Assembly (NCBI GenBank): GCA_021779415.1
Contig: JAJYAS010000109.1
Coordinates: 1 to 8,623 of the forward strand
DNA: 8,623 bases
Source: Bacillota bacterium
GTDB taxonomy: Bacteria > Bacillota_B > Desulfitobacteriia > Desulfitobacteriales > Desulfitobacteriaceae
Direction of reading: 5' to 3'
Both the position numbers and the translations under genes were made by a program. This document shows, one piece after another, positions 6,304 through 8,623 of this stretch. The notes under the pieces are model-generated. The model made no database searches. It saw only the letters and a list, made by a program, of their open reading frames with translations, and had not been told where the DNA came from. Each line of letters opens with the position of its first letter. Position 1 is the first letter of the stretch.

Positions 6304-7222
6304 GTTGCCAAAAATTGGACAACGTATCTTGGAATCACTAGCTAAAAATCAACCCATAGAAAATCTGTTGCTACTTACCGATAATCTATCATTTGGATAC
6401 AAACTTACAGAAATACTTAACATCAGATGTCCAATCCGGTTTGTTCCCTTGAACGTTTCAGTAATAGACTTAGCCTCCTCTCCAGAGGTGTGTCAAGCTA
6501 CCCATATCCTTGAATTATATAGTCCCACTCTAGAAAATTCTCTTTACTTAAAGGAATTGCGACAAGAGTTATTTGCTCAGGGCAAACTTGTTCTGGCACT
6601 TTGGAATTGGGATGAACGGTACTTGGAAGATGACTTCTGGGGAGACTTGGAGTATCCGGTCATTTCCAGCGCGATAGAGTCCTTAAAGGTGAAACTATCT
6701 ACAGGTAAAAAGGTGAGGATTACTTCGGAATTGGGAACGGATATTAGTTTTTCAATTGAAGGACGGCGCTGGATTATAGCTGACGGGTATTGTGAGCAAG
6801 GCAAATTAGCTCAACTTCCGGATGGAGAAATCTATACCTGTCCAATTGAAGAGACCTTTTCAGGGCAAATTGTTGTCGATGGTACTGTATCACGGCTTTG
6901 GTTACCAAGCGAACCGCTGAAGTTAAAGTTTGAGGCGGGGGCGTTAATTGCTGGAAGTTCCGAATTTATGGACTGGATTAGACTTTACGCCGGTGGGGTC
7001 CGTACTATTGGTGAATTTGCTATTGGTATGAATCCAACCATCAATAAACCCTACAACAATATTTCGACCGATGAAAAAGAAGGTGGCAGTGTCCATTTTG
7101 CCATTGGGGATAGTTACAGTCTGGGATTAACAAAGTCCATTTATCATGTGGATTTTGTGATTCGAGAACCCAAAATATACTTAGATGATAACCTCTTGAA
7201 GGACTATCTTCCGGGAGTGTAG
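6296..7222 (+). CDS. Short M29-like metallo-aminopeptidase
   Basis: Probable cytoplasmic metal-dependent aminopeptidase, 308 residues, no signal peptide. The C-terminal half shows what look like all the metal and catalytic residues of the M29 family (aminopeptidase T/AmpS): Glu178 in GEIYTCP, Glu240 in IGEFAIGMNP, His267 and Tyr274 in HFAIGDSY (the family's seven-residue spacing), and His284/Asp286 in YHVDF. M29 enzymes usually run to about 400 residues, so this is a short form with a reduced N-terminal domain. It resembles in size the related 2,5-dihydroxypyridine dioxygenases, which share the fold, so a non-peptidase role is possible. Position directly after a complete peptide importer, with an 8-bp overlap with dppF, favours hydrolysis of imported peptides. 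ATG 6296 is used here; TTG 6305 has better ribosome-binding-site spacing. The fold is inferred from motifs; substrate is unknown. Confidence 0.8.
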   Translation: MYRLPKIGQRILESLAKNQPIENLLLLTDNLSFGYKLTEILNIRCPIRFVPLNVSVIDLASSPEVCQATHILELYSPTLENSLYLKELRQELFAQGKLVLALWNWDERYLEDDFWGDLEYPVISSAIESLKVKLSTGKKVRITSELGTDISFSIEGRRWIIADGYCEQGKLAQLPDGEIYTCPIEETFSGQIVVDGTVSRLWLPSEPLKLKFEAGALIAGSSEFMDWIRLYAGGVRTIGEFAIGMNPTINKPYNNISTDEKEGGSVHFAIGDSYSLGLTKSIYHVDFVIREPKIYLDDNLLKDYLPGV

Positions 7223-7228
7223 AGAACT

Positions 7229-7813
7229 ATGAATGATTTATCAAGGTTGCCTGAAGGAATTCCCCTCAAAGATATAGGGAAAAAAATCCGCTATTATCGT
7301 CATGAAAAAGAGCTGACTGTTGAGGCTTTGGCTAACCAATGTAATTTAAGCCCCAGTTTAATTAGTCAGATAGAGCGTGGACTTTCCACGCCTTCCTTAG
7401 ATTCACTTTGGAAAATTACCCACGCTTTAGGAATATCCCTGATCGAATTATTTGAAGAAAGTTCAAATGAGCGGGTTACAGTGATTCGACGTGAAGAACA
7501 AAAAGTTTTGATATTACCTAAATCCAATGTGACCTATCGTCTTCTTTCGCCGGTGAATAATCACACTAAGTTAGAGTTTCTTTCCATTGTCTTGGAACCA
7601 GGGACTTGGACTCATAGAGATTTAGTGGCACACAAAGGGGAAGAATGTGGAGTTGTTGTGCATGGGGAAATGACGGTTGTAGCAGGAGACAAGGAATATC
7701 TGTTGAGGGAAGGGGATAGTATTTACTTAGATAGCACAATTCCCCATCGCTTTTTCAATCACGGAGATCAGGTTGCCATTGGGATCTGGGCAATGACCCC
7801 GGCGTCTTTTTAG
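7229..7813 (+). CDS. XRE-family transcriptional regulator with C-terminal cupin domain
   Basis: Likely one-component regulator of 194 residues. An N-terminal lambda-repressor-type helix-turn-helix (about 16-75) includes TVEALANQCNLSPSLISQIERG, with the recognition helix around SPSLISQIERG (41-51). A cupin domain follows (about 118-188): His135 and Glu139 in AHKGEECGVVVHGE, then GDSIYLDSTIPHRF with His173. One His of the usual HxH metal pair is not evident, so metal binding is uncertain. Family members (PuuR-like) typically sense a small metabolite through the cupin and control the adjacent catabolic or transport genes. It starts 6 bp after the peptidase gene with only GGGAG (7213-7217), eleven bases from the ATG, as ribosome binding site. 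It is last in the operon, so it is probably co-transcribed with, and may regulate, the dpp promoter at 605-633; that target is inferred. Confidence 0.88.
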   Translation: MNDLSRLPEGIPLKDIGKKIRYYRHEKELTVEALANQCNLSPSLISQIERGLSTPSLDSLWKITHALGISLIELFEESSNERVTVIRREEQKVLILPKSNVTYRLLSPVNNHTKLEFLSIVLEPGTWTHRDLVAHKGEECGVVVHGEMTVVAGDKEYLLREGDSIYLDSTIPHRFFNHGDQVAIGIWAMTPASF

Positions 7814-7831
7814 CACCTCAAAGTGATACAG

Positions 7832-7906
7832 GGGGACAGGTGAAACAGGGACAGGTGAAACGGGGACAGGCGAAACGGGGACAGGCGAAACGGGGACAGG
7901 CGAAAC
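7832..7906 (+). repeat. Five tandem copies of a 15-bp unit, GGGGACAGGYGAAAC
   Basis: Copies lie at 7832-7846, 7847-7861, 7862-7876, 7877-7891 and 7892-7906, with a partial sixth (AGGGGGACAGG) running into the hairpin. Copies 1 and 2 read GGTGAAAC; copies 3 to 5 read GGCGAAAC. Copy 2 starts with A instead of G. There are no spacers, so this is not a CRISPR array. Such an array is prone to copy-number change, and its repeated G-runs could form a G-quadruplex with long loops. Confidence 0.9.
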
Positions 7907-7907
7907 A

Positions 7908-7959
7908 GGGGGACAGGTACACTGTTTTAGATTTATCTAAAACAGTGTACCTGTCCCCC
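7908..7959. terminator. Perfect 25-bp hairpin between convergent genes, possible bidirectional terminator
   Basis: Bases 7908-7932 are exactly complementary to 7935-7959 around a 2-base TT centre. Beyond an A/C mismatch, GAAAC (7902-7906) pairs with GTTTC (7961-7965), giving 30 pairs in all. It sits between the stop of the regulator (7813) and the stop of the minus-strand oxidoreductase (7973), where both transcripts should end. The classical T-tract is missing on both sides, so terminator activity is inferred from position and stability only. No other terminator is visible for either gene. Confidence 0.4.
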
Positions 7960-7972
7960 CGTTTCACTTTGT

Positions 7973-8623
7973 TTAACGGAGGCTATTGATAGCCTTTTCT
8001 GCCCATTTGGAATCACTAAGGATCGCTCTGCCTACGCCAATAAGATCTGCTTTCCCTTCAGTTAGCAATTGTTCAGCTGCTTGCACTTCGGTAATTCCAC
8101 CCGTGAGAATGACTGGAATGGAGACTACTTTTTTGATAGCTTCGCTGAGGGGTGCAAAAAAACCTTGACCGCTTAGGCCAGGGACCATATAGCCTGAGAA
8201 ACCGCCGGAAATGTCAAGAATGTTTACACCGGCCTTTTCAAATGCTTGGGCGGCAATTTGACTATCATCAATTACAATTCCGCCTTCACGAAAATCTGAC
8301 GCACCTAATCGTAAAAGAATGGGGAAATTGTCACCGACGGCGGCGCGTATCGCTTCTATGACTTGGAGGTGAAGGCGAATACGATTATGGACATTTCCAC
8401 CATATTCGTCCGTGCGTTTATTGGTTAGGGGAGAGAAAAATTGATTGAGAAGGTAACCGTGGGCGGAATGGATTTCTACGCCATCAAAGCCAGCTTCTTT
8501 AGTACGTCGAGCTGCATTTTGAAAGGCCATGATGATATTCGCAATTTCCTCATGGGTAAGTTCCTTAGGCATACTACCTCTACGTGGGTGCGAGACAGCT
8601 GAAGGTGCTACCGGAGTAGTTCC
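7973..8623 (-). CDS. NADH:flavin oxidoreductase, Old Yellow Enzyme family (N-terminal part missing)
   Basis: FMN-dependent TIM-barrel oxidoreductase that typically reduces activated alkenes with NAD(P)H. The window holds 216 C-terminal residues. The frame is open to the right edge and the first residues (GTTPVAPSAVSHPRRGS) continue the family pattern, so the start lies outside and ATG 8572 is internal. Visible motifs: MTHEEI-like KELTHEEIANII, the hallmark GVEIHSAHGYLLNQFFSPLTNKRTDEYGG (encoded near 8400-8490; two His for substrate binding), LRLGASDF, the FMN phosphate-binding GGITEVQAAEQLL, and GVGRAILSDSKWAEKA near the end. It ends soon after the barrel, so it is the single-domain (YqjM-like) type, not the longer 2,4-dienoyl-CoA reductase form. 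It is convergent with the dpp operon and its stop lies 2 bp from the hairpin element. No functional link to peptide uptake is visible. Confidence 0.92.
   Translation of the reverse strand, partial: GTTPVAPSAVSHPRRGSMPKELTHEEIANIIMAFQNAARRTKEAGFDGVEIHSAHGYLLNQFFSPLTNKRTDEYGGNVHNRIRLHLQVIEAIRAAVGDNFPILLRLGASDFREGGIVIDDSQIAAQAFEKAGVNILDISGGFSGYMVPGLSGQGFFAPLSEAIKKVVSIPVILTGGITEVQAAEQLLTEGKADLIGVGRAILSDSKWAEKAINSLR

Larger units (their letters stand above)
7820..7970. repeat. 151-bp hairpin element with terminal inverted repeats and one expanded arm
   Basis: The two ends are inverted repeats: 7820-7841 against 7949-7970, identical at 20 of 22 positions, both beginning AAAGTGA when read inward. 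Inside are a 15-bp tandem array (left arm only) and a perfect 25-bp hairpin (7908-7959). If the 77 bp from 7841 to 7917 are removed, the arms become 36 and 36 bases with two mismatches around a TT loop. The element therefore looks like a simple long palindrome whose left arm was expanded. It fills the gap between two convergent genes and carries no gene. It is compatible with a REP- or MITE-like element mobilised in trans; no transposase is present here and no clear target duplication is seen. Confidence 0.75.

Noticed and set aside
7832..7918. CRISPR array
   Set aside because: The 15-bp units abut directly with no unique spacers, are too short, and there are no cas genes.
8152..8361. Plus-strand open frames over the oxidoreductase
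   Set aside because: They are antisense shadows of a gene with strong family motifs and show no start signals.

Overview
The window reads as a low-to-moderate G+C Gram-positive chromosome, probably a clostridial Firmicute of the Desulfosporosinus/Desulfitobacterium kind. The grounds are strong AGGAGG-type ribosome binding sites, a lipoprotein-type binding protein, a textbook sigma-A promoter, and a G-rich hairpin/tandem repeat of the GGGGACAGG type that I associate with that group. The genus is inferred; no marker gene is present.

Layout. (1) 1-563: 3' end of a DppF/OppF-type ATPase gene that belongs to an operon lying to the left. (2) 564-916: a 353-bp intergenic region with a small palindrome, a near-consensus promoter (TTGACA-17 bp-TACAAT) and a leader of about 275 nt with a strong 20-bp hairpin, two mutually exclusive smaller hairpins and an orphan Shine-Dalgarno sequence. 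(3) 917-7813: seven tightly packed plus-strand genes: a peptide-binding lipoprotein (dppA-like), two permeases (dppB, dppC), two ATPases (dppD, dppF), an M29-like metallo-aminopeptidase and an XRE-cupin regulator. Gaps are at most 13 bp and several genes overlap, so this looks like one operon. (4) 7820-7970: a hairpin element in which one arm is expanded by a 15-bp tandem array. (5) 7973-8623: an Old Yellow Enzyme-family flavin oxidoreductase on the minus strand, cut by the right edge.

How they work together. The lipoprotein captures a peptide or peptide-like ligand outside the membrane. The DppB/DppC channel, driven by DppD/DppF, imports it. The cytoplasmic metallo-aminopeptidase probably trims it, and the XRE-cupin protein may sense a product and control the operon. 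The ligand cannot be read from sequence. The partial ATPase on the left and the complete set on the right show two transporters of the same class lying back to back.

No wholly new system is evident. The least ordinary items are the asymmetrically expanded hairpin element, the structured leader, and the pairing of a short M29-like peptidase with a cupin regulator in a dpp operon.
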